From NCBI RefSeq assembly GCF_000005505.3, contig NC_016132.3, positions 58,108,914-58,172,913 of the forward strand: DNA of 64,000 bases, given 5' to 3'. Each line of letters begins with the position of its first letter. Positions within the stretch are counted from its first letter, which is position 1. This document shows, piece after piece, positions 23,922 to 35,159 of this stretch. The notes under the pieces are model-generated. The model saw only the letters and a list, made by a program, of their open reading frames with translations. It did no database searches and was not told the origin of the DNA. Source of the DNA: Brachypodium distachyon. Lineage: Eukaryota; Streptophyta; Magnoliopsida; Poales; Poaceae. Made by a program: the position numbers and the translations under genes.

Positions 23922-24069
23922 CGTGTGTGCGTCAGTCTGTGGCGTACTTGGATTAATCTTGTTTCTTTCTTGTGGCGAGAGGAAGAAGATGACCGGCCGG
24001 GTAGGCGAAAGGGGTTTGTGAAGGCGGGCGCTTTGTAATTGGATGATCGAGCGCTAGAATTGAACAAGG

Positions 24070-24900
24070 GCGTTGGGAATTCACACGCATTAATTACTGC
24101 GTGGGAAATGACAAGTCGTAATTACTGCTCTGCAGGAGACCGTAATTTGTTGCATTTCCCCGTGTGGTATTTGTTTTGACAAAAAAAATAGAGAGTTGAA
24201 TCAGTTATGCGTGTACCACTTTGTGTGTACTGCTTGAAAGTTGAAACTGGCATTGCTAAGGATATTGTCTCTGTTTTTTCATGGAATAACCAAACTTAAA
24301 CATAAAAACATTGGTCAAAATATCACTAGAGGACCGAGCAGCCACTAGTAGACTCGATGCGGGCGGGCGGCGGGAAAATACGCATGCAGGAAGAAGCGCG
24401 GGGTGAAATGTCCGCGTGCCAACCATTTCTAGGGGAGATATCGGTACCCAGAAAGAGGTATGCGGGATCCGAGTATATGCAGGCTCAAGGTTTACGGGCC
24501 TAACATTGTCGACCATAACCCCCAGGTTTGCTTCCTGTAATCCTGTTTCTATGCCCTATTTGATTGACCGGGGGCGGGGCGAAGGGGCGGGGCCTACCGC
24601 CGATTGTGGAAGTTACGGCTGTTAGCAGGGTTCTGGCCGACGGAGGAAGACTGACTGGGAGGTGGTAGGTAACCTTGATTGTGCTAGCTGGGGGGTTAAT
24701 ATTCACTATTTGGGTTCAATTGGCATTGGCATATGTCTCAATCAAGCCTCAACTCCTGCAAGCTATGAAACAAATGCCTTTTGAGTTGTGTATATTGAAT
24801 CATGTATTGAGAAAATTGAATTTTTGCATTGTTTGAAAAGATTGAATTCTCTTTACCTTACTACCGCCTACATGTGATACTGTTTGATGTTTCTGGCCTT
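24070..24900. other. Intergenic stretch, no gene supported
   Basis: No coding frame or repeat end was recognised. If the H+-ATPase relic downstream ever had its N-terminal exon, it should have been here, but no cytosolic N-terminus was found. Confidence 0.4.
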
Positions 24901-26379
24901 CAAACATGGTGCTGCAGGTGTTTGGAAAGCTTTGTGCCACACTTAAGTGCATCTTTTTGCTATGGGGTTGGGATGATTCCTTTGACGAGTACATTAAATT
25001 CTCATTTGGATGGGAGTCATGGGAGGAGCTTATCTTCCCCTGGTCAAAGGACATGGTGTATATCATGCTTATTAACTTCTTGTCATGGACAGCAATGGTG
25101 GTTGCAACTTTGTCCCTTGCCATTAACGCATCTGGTCAGGCACGCTATGAACTGGCCACTATCATTTTCTTAGTTGGAGGAAGTCTGAGTGTGTGCTATG
25201 TCACGAAGCGTGCCGCGAATCGTGCTAAGGCACCGCTGGAAGCAAAAGCTTTTGCACCAAAGGCTAAGGTTCTGAGGGACGGGATATGGAGAGATGAGGA
25301 TGCAGCCAATCTTGTTCCTGGGGATATCATATATCTCAAGTGTTGACTGTGTGAACGGCTCTCAAATATATTACGGATGGGCTGTGTCCTGCGGCGAAGG
25401 AACTGTTGTTGTTACAGCGACAGGCTATGGCATCCCCAGGAGCACTCTAATGATTTATCCCGAACGTTTTGCGCGTCCTGGGCAACTTAGAAAGGGTGTC
25501 ATGGCTGCTGGCTCCTTATGCTTTTGCTTGGTACTTGTTGGCGTCATTGCCGAGGCTGTTGTCGACTTCTTTTTCAAGCAAAATTTGGGCCACTTCATGC
25601 CGCTGCTTGGTGTAATACCAATGGCCATGCCTGCTGTGCTTCGTAGGTTTATGTTGTTTCATCTACTCTCCATGCTGTGAGTACAATTTTTTTTTTGACG
25701 TGGAGTACAAATATAAAATTGTGATTGATTTTTTTTCTTGCACTATTAAATGTAAACCTATTGCACTAATAAATCTGTTTATCTGTTGAAGTTTGCTGTC
25801 AGGCTTATACTATTTCTACGGAGGATCGATTTACCCTGTTTTCTGACACTGTTGATTGCTGCTTGTAACTACTGTGAGTTTGTAGTTTTGTTATCCTTCT
25901 AATAGTGTTAACTTTCCAATAATATTTTTATTATTTGTTTCGTGGTTCGTTACCTGACTATTATTTTGATTCCCAGGCACATCAAGTGTGATGTTATTTG
26001 ATAGGGTCAAATTGTCTAAATCACCAAATAACTGGACAGCAAAAAGGATTATTGCAACTGGCGCTGCTTTTGGATGCTATATAACCCTGAGTACAGTCGT
26101 TTTTTTCATAGTTGCAATGAGGACCGATTTAACTGTGAGAACTTATTGCCCTGAATTTTTTACTTGTGATATTCTTATTCTGTATCTAATTAATAGTATT
26201 TGACAGAACATATTCAAATCAAGATCGCTCTCCAGCCACATCGAGGAGATTAACTCTGTCTTATTCCTTCAAATGAGCATTGTTAACCATGCAATTGGAC
26301 TTTTTGCCCAATCATATGATGGCCACTTTACTCGTCCTGGAGCTCTTGTCACAATTTCTTTTGTTATACCTCAACTGGT

Positions 26380-27490
26380 GAGCTAATTCCCTTCTCTTTT
26401 TCTACCTAAGTTAACATGTCTGTAGTTTCCTCTGCTATTTTTTTTTCATTTTATAAATAAACCATCTCCCCATTCTCAAGTAACATGAGCCTGCAATGCA
26501 CTTGTTATATGTGTCCCCAGTCCTAATTCTTATGCGAAGCAGAAAAGTACTTGTTAAAATGATCCTGATTTTGCTTGTTTTGAACTTGGCTCGTTCATAG
26601 CAGTATTGCCGGTATAAGATACATCTCCTAAGGCCGATGAGTTATTCGAGCTCTCAGAGCTCCACGACTGCGCAGCTGCAGTTTTGCTCGATCTAGGCGA
26701 ATTTTTTGGTGAGATAGTTTGGTCGTTTGTACCAGTTGTGCGTGTTTTCTTGTCGCTGCTTGTGGGCGGCATCGCTGCCAAGGGCCACCATCAGGTGTAC
26801 GTGCGCTGGCGGGTAGGGGAGTGGGTTTCTCGGTGGTTTGCATGTTGTGGTGGCCATACATGCAGCCTGACGCGTGTTCCTCCTTTCATGCGTTGTCATG
26901 GTGCTTTCTAAAGCGAGGTTGCGTGGATCGTGCGTTGTCTACGCGTGCAGAGTTTTCTGGAGTACTCTAGAGTTTGTTCGCTGGCAGTTGTGGGCTTGTG
27001 GGTGTTTGTTCTGGCCGCTTCTTCTTGGTGTATATATAGACTTGGTGGATGTTGTTTTTGATTCGTCGGCTCTCCCTCGGTGTTGATCTGGTCTGTTTCC
27101 TTTCTTCTCGCCGGCGTCTGGCTTTTCCGTGTGGTTGTTTGTTGGTGTGTGGTTGACAGGTTGATTGGAGCTTTCGATATGTTTTTTTCTCTTTCGTCGA
27201 CGTGGTGCGGCCGTTGAGATCGATTGGGTGTTGCGGCATGTGTGGGCTCGGCGGCTCGTGCGGAGTAGCGGTGGCGGTGGCTCTATAGGAGGGTATTTCG
27301 CGGTTGTGTGGGAGGCGGTGGCCCCGACGGCGACAGAGGGAGGCGACGACGGAGGCTCTCGTGGTTGCAAAAGGAGGCGGCGGCGGATTTGCTTTCAGGA
27401 AGACATTGGGCATCTCTTCCCTGATCTCATAGGGCGACTGAGTGGCGGCCCACCGTCAAGGCGCCGACGAGGCATGGTCGCGGGAGGCGG
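26380..27490. other. Intron-like stretch of the ATPase relic, GC-rich in its second half
   Basis: 26590-27490 is richer in G and C than the rest of the intron and leads into the HyPRP pseudogene, so it may be an inserted segment carrying that gene's promoter. No terminal repeats were found. Confidence 0.3.
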
Positions 27491-27492
27491 CC

Positions 27493-27795
27493 ATGGAGGT
27501 TCGCGGCCCTTCTTCTCCTCCTTGCCGCGGCGATGCTCTCCGTCGATGCGTTCCCGGCCGCTGAACCCATTCTGCCCCTGCCCGTGGGACAGCAGCATCA
27601 AGTTCTCCGCGTGCGCCGCCGTGCTCGGCCTCCTGGGCGTCCAAGCCGGCTCGCAGTTGATAGGGAGCGACTGCTGCGTGCATGTGTCCGGGCTTGCCGA
27701 GGCGGAAGTGGCCACGTGAGTCTACATCGCCGCAAAGGAGAGCGTTCTCGGTGCCAGAACCTGCAGCAAGGAGCTCCCCAACAGGTTCAAGTGTG
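27493..27795 (+). pseudogene. Hybrid proline-rich / eight-cysteine protein pseudogene
   Basis: From ATG at 27493, after one frame change, comes a signal-peptide-like run (ALLLLLAAAMLSVDAFPAA). After a second frame change comes CPCPWDSSIKFSACAAVL, then GVQAGSQLIGSDCCVH and SGLAEAEVAT. The CP-D-(x)-KFSAC-(x)-VLGLLGV-(x)-G-(x)-CC-(x)-GL-E-EVA pattern is the eight-cysteine LTP-like domain of grass hybrid proline-rich cell-wall proteins. The following Cys codon is TGA (27717-27719). After it the frame continues VYIAAKESVLGARTCSKELP and NRFKC, the expected family ending with an internal deletion. It lies in the large intron of the H+-ATPase relic. Confidence 0.65.
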
Positions 27796-27799
27796 CGTG

Positions 27800-29300
27800 C
27801 TCTCCTCCACTGCCTCTGGTATTACTAGATCTCTGATGTCTTTGGTATCAGCTTGTTCAATACTACTCCGTACTTTGTTGACGATGAGGGATTGCTGTTT
27901 GGTTGCATGTGATATTACTCGATCTCTGATGTCTCGAGTTGTTTTGGAGATTGGTTGTTGTTTGTTATTAGCTCTTTCCTGATTTTCCCAAGCACTCAGT
28001 GGATGGGTAATTATGGGGAGAGCAAGCTTGGGGAATTTATTTCATGAATCCAGATGGGTTAAGCAAAACCCTCACCAACTGCATCCTGAATTTGGTTATT
28101 ATTCTTAATCTCAGGGGAACTTTGTTGTTGTTCTTTCAGGATTTTTGCTCCCACGGCCCCTGCTCTGCTCCTCATCATTTCTGGTCGACGATATAATGAT
28201 GATATGCACCGTAGTCTAGCACTATTATAATATACAAAAAATACTATTACGAATGCTCATGATATTTTTCTAATAAGGATGTAAAATCTGATGTGTTAGT
28301 TTCAGTGTTTAAATCTTTTCTTCTAGAGATGGATCTTTGGTGCCGGGTGCCGGCAATGTTTCAGGATGAGTTTAATCTGTGTAACATGCCTTGTGTCCTT
28401 ATTATAAATCAGTTTTGACTGTGGCATCCTTTTCAGCTTTTCTCTAAACTTGGTACGTTGGAGTTTCTTAATTAATTATTAATCCATTTCATTCCTTTTA
28501 ATTGCAAGATGACGAGAGTTCTACTGCAGTTCTATTTCTTGACGGGAGTTTTTTTTTCAGTCTTAGTTATTCTTCCTAAATTTGTTACCTTCTGATGTGT
28601 TGAACTACATATATATGCTCTCCACTATGTTCTCCAGTGTGCTGCTACTAAAGGACTTGCTTAATGTGGACTTGTGAAGTTTCATTTCCCCGGAAGAAGA
28701 GGAGAGGAGCATGAACAAGGCTTGCAAGTGTACAAGTAATTGTGAGAAGTTGATGCTTTTGGTTATCGATGTTACGGAGGAGAGTGATCCTTTCAAAAGA
28801 ATTGTAACTATGTAGTTTCGTATCGATCGTATCAAGTTTGTTACTTCTGCAGTACATTTTGATTTGTTCATTCGACTTGTGGGCATGCGTTTATACTGTA
28901 TAAAAGAATAGAACTTAGATGTGTCTGCAAGTGGCAGTCTTTCGTATATCTGACCGCCCGCAAGCCATGCGGGATAAATGGGCTGACATTTTCTTAGAAA
29001 CAAGTTGCGGTACCTCTTCAGACACACATGCACATACAGTAGCGGACGCAGGGAAAAAATGTAGGTGCGACGGAGTTTGCACAGAAGAAAAAAATCATGC
29101 GGCAAAGCAACTCAGTAAAATAGTGTATATGTTGCTCTATATTCAACAAATGTAGTAAAAAAATCAAAAAAATAAAGTATCAACATAAATTATATAGACC
29201 ATATACTACTACTATATACAACGTAATTGGCCAGATTTTAGGTGTGGCGGCTGCCGGAGCAAGCCATACCCGTTGGGTCTGCCACTGTGCACATACTCTG
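27800..29300. other. Intron-like stretch of the ATPase relic, no gene
   Basis: AT-rich. The ORF at 28605-29105 has no family resemblance and no promoter context. GATATTACTCGATCTCTGATGTCT-type wording repeats around 27820 and 27910, suggesting a small local duplication. Confidence 0.35.
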
Positions 29301-29302
29301 CA

Positions 29303-29483
29303 CCCACGCACATCACAACTCACACCAACCCATCTATGTACTTACCTAATAAGACCTGGAACTTATACGTTACACCTTATGAGATTATACGTTACACCTT
29401 ATGAGAAACCCACGCACATCACAACTCACACCAACCCATCTATGTACTTACCTAATAAGACCTGGAACTTATACGTTACACGT
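29303..29483. repeat. 106-bp-period tandem duplication
   Basis: CCCACGCACATCACAACTCA, followed by the same ~55 further bases (ending GGAACTTATACGTTACAC), occurs at 29303 and again at 29409, essentially identical. Between the copies, ATACGTTACACCTTATGAGA is itself repeated, and further variants (CGTTACACGTT) follow. The near identity implies a recent duplication. It ends about 160 bp before the Mutator-like element. Confidence 0.85.
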
Positions 29484-29648
29484 TGTGAGAAACTTTCATA
29501 CGTTACACGTTCTGATAAACTTTCAAAGCCTCTTACTCCGGGAATGACAGGCATGCACTGTCGAGCCCATATGTCTCGGCAGGACCGCAGAACACCAGCT
29601 GACGGTATGCGGGCAGGGAAAAGGTCCCGTACAACAACATATTATTAA

Positions 29649-30945
29649 GAGCAAAGTCCATTTTAAACCTTGTTCTTGTAGAGTTGGACCACATCAAACC
29701 CTAACCTGCAAATCCCTGAACTTAGCACCCTCAATTCCCGAATCCTGGTCTTTAGTTGCTAAACTGCGCTTTGCCAAACAGGGATCGATGACGTGGCACC
29801 AAGTGGGTCCTACCGTTAGTCCAATGCGGCCTAGACTAGTCGACCCGGTCAGCTAGGGAGACTTCTCATGCTTCCGCGACGGCGCCGTCAGCCATCAGGC
29901 GGGCACGGACTTGGATCACCTGACTTAAAGTCAGTGACTTTACATGTGGACCCAACCCCACCTGTCAGTGACCATAAAGTCACTGACTTTAAGTCAGGGG
30001 ATCCCTCTCCCGCCCGCCTACGTCTGCAAGGCTGCGTTGTCGTCGGGCAAAGAGCTTGTCGTCAGGGTCACATGGACCCGGTCCAGAGCCGCGGACTCCG
30101 CCGACATCTAGGACGTCCCCCCGAACCGAAGAAGCTCATCCGGTCTGCGGTGGCGGCTGCAACTCTGCCCGCTCCTCATCACGCCGCCGCAGGCACAACA
30201 AAAGGTGGTCCTCTTGCAGAAGAAGCGCGAGACGACTGATGGTTCCCAGGCGTCCATGGCAGAGACGCGGGGCCCACCAGTTCATGGTGAAGATGTGTGG
30301 GGCGGCCGACGGCGTGTGGATGGACGAGGAGATTGCTGTCAAATTGCCCCCGATTGAATTCTTCTTCAAAATCTAGTAGACATAGACGTTGCCGTCAAAT
30401 TATCCCGACGCTTGGGTCGCGCTGCCGCGGAACACTCGGACGAGGTCGTTCTCGGCGGGTCGGGAGGCAGAGGCGCGAAGCAGCCGGACTCCCCATCCAC
30501 GAGCGAGGCCAAGAGGCGAATATTCATAGGGTTCCCGTTCTCATCATCGCGCTGGACGGAGGCCGCCATGACCAAAAGATTGGGCGGCGGCGTGCTGCGG
30601 GACCAAGGGCTGGAGTCATCGAACTCGAACCTGCGCTTGTTGTTCCTTCGTGTGTACTACTTTGATTGCTTGCTGTTCCTTCGTGTGTGCTCTGTTCCTG
30701 AATCTGACAGCAACCACAACACTGGCAGAATTGAATTAGTTTGCATGCATCAGTGGCCAATTATCCAGGGTGGAGTCAACAATCCCAGCGCAGACTGTGC
30801 CACATCAGCATTTTCAGGAGCAATCCTACTTAAACGCATTAATGATTGGGATTGGAGAGTTGAGGGTGCCAACTTTAGGTATTTGCAGGTCAGGGTTTGA
30901 TGCGGTCTACCTCTACAAGAACAAGGTTTAAAATGGACTTTACTC
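29649..30945. mobile_element. Non-autonomous Mutator-like element (1297 bp)
   Basis: Left terminus GAGCAAAGTCCATTTTAAAC. Right terminus, reverse-complemented, GAGTAAAGTCCATTTTAAAC. The two ends agree over about 100 bases with scattered mismatches, including CTTGTTCTTGTAGAG, ATCAAACCCT and CCTGCAAAT. The 9-bp TATTATTAA lies immediately outside both ends (29640-29648 and 30946-30954) as a perfect target-site duplication. Long TIRs plus a 9-bp duplication define MULEs. No MURA transposase is encoded. The interior is GC-rich with several overlapping ORFs (29868-30239, 30056-30376, 30412-30900), none recognised, so it may be a Pack-MULE with captured DNA. It sits inside the large intron of the ATPase relic. 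Confidence 0.88.
29897..30020. repeat. Long hairpin inside the MULE
   Basis: The segment from 29897 (AGGCGGGC...) through TGACTTAAAGTCAGTGACTT (ending at 29942) is mirrored by the reverse complement of about 29976-30020. Arms are about 46 bases, with the inner 22 perfect and a ~33-base loop. If transcribed it would fold into a stable stem. Confidence 0.8.
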
Positions 30946-31570
30946 TATTATTAATGATCGGAAACCCATTGATTACTGCGCTTTTAGTGATTAGTATTCA
31001 AAGAATCTTGTGTTTAGAATATGAAGTGTTAGAAAAAAAATTCATCCATTTTCAGCATGTTACGCAAATACAAGAGCTGCATAATGAAAAACTATTGCAA
31101 AGCATAGCAACTTTTTTGACGTGACTGTGTGCTTTCCAAGAAAATATGAAGAAAATTGTTACTACGTCGCTTTAGTTTTGTCAACGGCGTGCTTCGCCAC
31201 GTACCCGCTAGTATTGTTATAATCAGTGGCAAATATTGTTAGAAGAATGTACAGATTGAGCATGTCGTCTTGTCATTTTTTCTTTTTCACATGAAAGTCA
31301 ATTATTGATATTTGTACTGCATGCCAGTTATAAATCGTAAGCTCGGTACATGCATGGGTTACTGAATGCTCTTCATTTCAGGTGGTAATTGTTGGTGTTT
31401 ATGGTGGCTTGAATTTCGCTCAACCCAAGGGCATTGGGGTTGGGCTGGATTCATCTGGCTTTACAACTCTGTGCTGCTTTTAGCCCTCATATTTATCTGT
31501 AAGTATTGTAATATATTTTTATTTTATTTATCATTTATTCCGCTTTTCTTGTGTGCGTGGGTGGGGGGGT

Positions 31571-31794
31571 GGATCAACTGCTTGCGGTAAAACTCCAGAG
31601 ATATTTACTTGCTTTGCATATCCAAAAATGGGCAGCAGTATCCACTTGGTGGTCCTCAATGTTCACTTTTGGATCAACTGCTTGCGGTCCATGTTACTCC
31701 CTGTACCGCTGAAAACTTCCGAGATATTTCCTTGCTTTGCATATCCAAGAATGCGCAGCAGTATCCACTTGGTGGTCCTCGATGTTCACTTTTT
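31571..31794. repeat. Tandem duplication of about 100 bp
   Basis: GGATCAACTGCTTGCGGT starts copy 1 at 31571 and copy 2 at 31671. Both end with CACTTGGTGGTCCTC-(A/G)ATGTTCACTTTT. Copy 2 holds about 23 extra bases (CCATGTTACTCCCTG...). It lies in the last intron of the ATPase relic. One frame is open across both copies (31609-31827) but was not recognised. Confidence 0.85.
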
Positions 31795-32089
31795 ACAATA
31801 ACAATGCACAATGCTAAAACTTGTTAAAGGTTTTTTTTTTTGGGTGGGATTCCACTTGTTAAAGGTTTAGTTAGTCGTATCAAGGCTTAGTCCGCTGACT
31901 GATTTATTTGTCTTGTTCTTTGGCAGCTGATGTAACCTGCAATAGGCTGTTAGCTAGTTGGACTGAGTGGATCGAGAAATGCAGGAAGCTTCTCAGCAGT
32001 TGTAGAATGTGGATAGAGATGTTCACGCTTTCTGCTCTCTCGTGCCTGATTCTACTATGGTCGATATATGCCTATTTACAGCATTAAGG

Positions 32090-34060
32090 TTCAGTACAAG
32101 TAGTCCCTGGCAGCTCTCGCCCTTACTTGGTACTTCGGCCGACTAATTCATATTACTTGTCTCGGATCTACTACAAAATTGTACTAAATCGGTGACAAGT
32201 AATTTCAGACAAGAAGCACTAGATGTAGCCTTGGATCTCATCCAAATTAGGGACCAGCGATTTAACGTATGCTACTACTATCATGTGTACAGAATAATCC
32301 TCTTGTCGATTTGCTTTCACTTGTTTGATAATTTCGGGACTGGCCGGTTGATCCCTTGGAACTGCAGTTCTGTGTTTCGTTCCAGCAGCTAAAGTTCAGC
32401 AAATCGGTTTCGTGTGTTATGTCGTTTTGAGCGTCAAGTGCACAATGTATCTTACATATCGTTTACCTTTTGGACCTCATGGAATTGTACGGCGCTATTC
32501 ATCACTTTGGCGATGCACTGACACATTGGTCAGTAGCAGGACATAAATTTGAAGTACTCTGGTGAATTTAACGTGTTGCCGAATGTACTCCCTTATATCA
32601 TGCGTTCTAGTTTTTGCACACATACCAAGGAAACAAAAACATCAGGCCTGTGACATTGCAAACCGAGCCTGCCCAAGACATTGGCCTTTTTTTTATCCTG
32701 CTTTGCCCAATCACACGAGCCCTCCCATCCTGCAATTGGTCAACATGCTGTCATTGTTTAATGCATGCAACTACTGCAGCTATGGTGGGCTGAAAAGGTT
32801 CTATGTCTCGTATAAACGGACATAGCTATTTGAATAACACGTTCAGAATAACGGGACGGAGGGAGTAGCACAGTAGCTACCAGCTGATGGACATATGGTT
32901 ATGGTATGGACTTTTTCCACGCTACAAAACGGCAGAAGCTCACCTCAACAGATTGCATACTACTGGTATGTTCAAAGAGTTTTGAATCACCGACGAATTC
33001 AAGATCTACTAGGGAAGAAGAATTGAAAGCCCATAAAGCGGACAAATAGAAATGAACATGGAGATAAGAAACTCGCGTGGGCTGTGGATCAATAAAAATA
33101 CTTCTTCTTTGTTTTGGAGGAAGCACTATAGGCCCAGCTTTGTTTAAAAGAAATTGTGCAGGATGATCGGTAGGATTGGCCCATCCCTTAAGCCCAGAAG
33201 ATCTACCTGTTCCGGGCCCCCGATTATAACGACCCAACAGACAACATGCGGCCCCTGAAAAAACAGACAATATGCGGTATCTGTGTAGCATACAACTATA
33301 CAAGATGGGGCTATCAGAAGCACACACTTTCCTCTAAAAAAAAAGCAGAAGCAGACACTTCGATCGAATCTTCTTAAAAAAAATAAAGCAATGCAGTTTG
33401 TATGGACGAACATGATTAAACGATGACGAACAAAACGATAAATGAGACTAAGAAATTTTCAATCAAACTATAAAGCACGGAGTAGTCAATACGGATGATG
33501 CATGCAAACAGGATGAGCATATACATTTGGCAAACATGCACTAGCTAGGCATATATAGACGCCTTGGCAGCTGATGGCAAGACGTCAGCTCGTACGTAGA
33601 AGCAGCTCGTGTGAAACTACACGATCCTACACGGCTCCAAAGGTCTTTCATGGCCGGCCGACAAGGTCAACCCTAGGACAATCCATGTTAGCTTTCCGTC
33701 GCTTCCAAGATTAAAACATCTTCTACTCCTATATATCTATGCCCATGAGTCAACATAATGCTACTGCAAAAGAAACTAGTCAATACAGGGGATTGCTTAG
33801 GCACAACTGCTCGCACAACGTACGTCCTCGATGAGGGCACACGACCGGAACAACCTGCAACTCCAAGCATTTCAATTGAACAAATCAAACAAATAGTTTA
33901 GCTTATGAAAACAAAGAAAAAGACTTCTCCTATAGTACTCCGTACAAGTATTTACATCAAGTCACCGCATCATCATCCAACGCGATACGGCACGACACGG
34001 TGCGTTCGTCGCCACGTGGCAGTCAGACATACGTGGAAGGTCAGAAGTGACACGTCAGCC
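32090..34060. other. Intergenic stretch, no gene supported
   Basis: A degraded Stowaway-like core (ATTACTTGTC ... GACAAGTAAT) lies at 32150-32207. A single Stowaway-like end (GGGACGGAGGGAGTA) lies at 32852-32866; the left partner could be CTCCCTTATATC at about 32588, but the match is weak. No gene was found. Confidence 0.4.
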
Positions 34061-34068
34061 ATCTTCGT

Positions 34069-35115
34069 CTACCCGTCGTGCGTGGCCGCGGACGCCGGCG
34101 ACGAGAAGTAGGGGTCGGAGAGCACGAGCCCGTCGAGAAAGTCCGCGAACCGGTGCTCCCGCCTCCTCCTGTTCCCCGCGGCAGCGCCGTCCTCCAGCGC
34201 CCTGAGCAGCGCCTCCGCCTTGGCCTTCCCCCTCGCGCTCGCCCCTTGGTCCTCCGCGAGCTCCCTCACGGCCTCCTCGGCGCCGCCCACGGCCAGCACC
34301 TCCTCCACGGCGCTCTCCCCGCCGGCCATGACCAGGTTCAGCAGCGCCGACGCCGCGTTCTCCCTGGCCCGCCCCGTGGCCGCGGCGCCGTCCACGAGGT
34401 CCACGAGGATGCGCACCCCGGCCACGGCCGCGAACGCGGCCACGCTCTCGGCGCACCCGGCCACCTGCGCCACCACGGCCGTCGCGTCCTCCACGATGCC
34501 GCTACGCCCGTCGGCAACCACCAGCGCGAACAGGGCGCGCGCGCAGCCGAGCTCCACCAGCGCCGGCCGGTTCAGCGGGTACAGCGCCACGCCGAAGAGC
34601 GCCTTGAGCGCGTCCTTGGTTGCCCTCGTCGTCGTGCTCCGGCTGCCGGGGCGGAGGAGGGTGACGAGCGCCGAGAGCAAGGGGATCTTGGCGCCGATGA
34701 TGGGCCGGTAGGCGTCCACGCAGAGGAGGCTGGCGACGGCGGCCGCCGCGTGCTGGGCGGCGTGATTTGGCTGATCCTCGAAGGAGGAGGACGGAGACGA
34801 AGAAGAAGACGAGTGGATTGCGGCGGAGAGCGCGTCCAGGATGCCGGGGGTGGACATGACCTGCTCCCGCGCCGAGAGGGAGATGTTGAGCAGCGCGGCG
34901 GCGGCGTCCTCGGCGGACATGGACGTGGACGTGAGCTGGGAGGCGAGGAAGGGGACGGCCCCCGCGTCGGCCAGGGGGCCGCGGACGTCCGGGTCGTCCT
35001 TGGACGCGCGGCGGATGTCGGCGACGGCGGCGGCCGTGGCGCCGGGGTCGCGCACGGCCGCGGCACCCCGCAGCCGGCCCACCAGCGTCCGTGCCGTCTG
35101 CAGCTTGACTTCCAT
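34069..35115 (-). CDS. ARM-repeat protein (PUB-like without U-box), 348 aa
   Basis: Intronless, ATG at 35115 (MEVKLQTARTLVGRLRGAAA). It consists of successive Armadillo repeats: RRASKDDPDVRGPLADAGAV, PFLASQLTS, AAAALLNISLSAREQVMST, then KDALKALFGVALYPLNRPAL, ENAASALLNLVMAGG and VEEVLAVGGAEEAVRELAED. The ALLNIS / ALLNLV motifs with G-A-(V/I)-P/x-L starts are typical of the ARM domains of plant U-box ligases. No U-box precedes them, so it belongs to the ARM-only class. Such proteins are protein-binding scaffolds; the partner is unknown. The tail (FADFLDGLVLSDPYFSSPAS) is polar. Codon use is very GC-rich, which opens long false frames on the other strand. Confidence 0.85.
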   Translation of the reverse strand: MEVKLQTARTLVGRLRGAAAVRDPGATAAAVADIRRASKDDPDVRGPLADAGAVPFLASQLTSTSMSAEDAAAALLNISLSAREQVMSTPGILDALSAAIHSSSSSSPSSSFEDQPNHAAQHAAAAVASLLCVDAYRPIIGAKIPLLSALVTLLRPGSRSTTTRATKDALKALFGVALYPLNRPALVELGCARALFALVVADGRSGIVEDATAVVAQVAGCAESVAAFAAVAGVRILVDLVDGAAATGRARENAASALLNLVMAGGESAVEEVLAVGGAEEAVRELAEDQGASARGKAKAEALLRALEDGAAAGNRRRREHRFADFLDGLVLSDPYFSSPASAATHDG

Positions 35116-35159
35116 CGCTGTAACTCGCTTTGTTGCTTTGCTTTGTGATCTGGGAGCCT

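Larger units (their letters stand above)
24906..32087 (+). pseudogene. Plasma-membrane H+-ATPase relic lacking catalytic domains
   Basis: Exon-like blocks: 24906-25344 (KAPLEAKAFAPKAKVLRDG, NLVPGDII), 25338-25676 (GTVVVTATGYGI, LLGVIPMAMPAVLRR), 25977-26134 (FDRVKLSKSPNNWTAKRI), 26207-26377 (FLQMSIVNHAIGLFAQS), 31382-31498 (GWAGFIWLYNSVLLLAL) and 31927-32087 (no clear match). In order they match the M1-M2 loop, the A domain end, M3-M4 with the IPIAMP turn, and M5-M10 of P3A proton pumps. The TGES loop, the DKTGT phosphorylation site and the whole nucleotide-binding domain are absent. There is a frame break at about 25340 and another near 31430. Many block edges keep GT-AG sites, so it decayed from an intron-containing gene. 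Proton-pump function is excluded by the missing domains. Confidence 0.75.

Noticed and set aside
32587..32866. Possible 280-bp Stowaway element
   Set aside because: The right end is good (GGGACGGAGGGAGTA) but the left end matches over only about six bases.
34078..35148. 356-codon ORF on the plus strand opposite the ARM gene
   Set aside because: Shadow frame created by GC-rich third positions; Arg/Gly/His-rich translation without family features.
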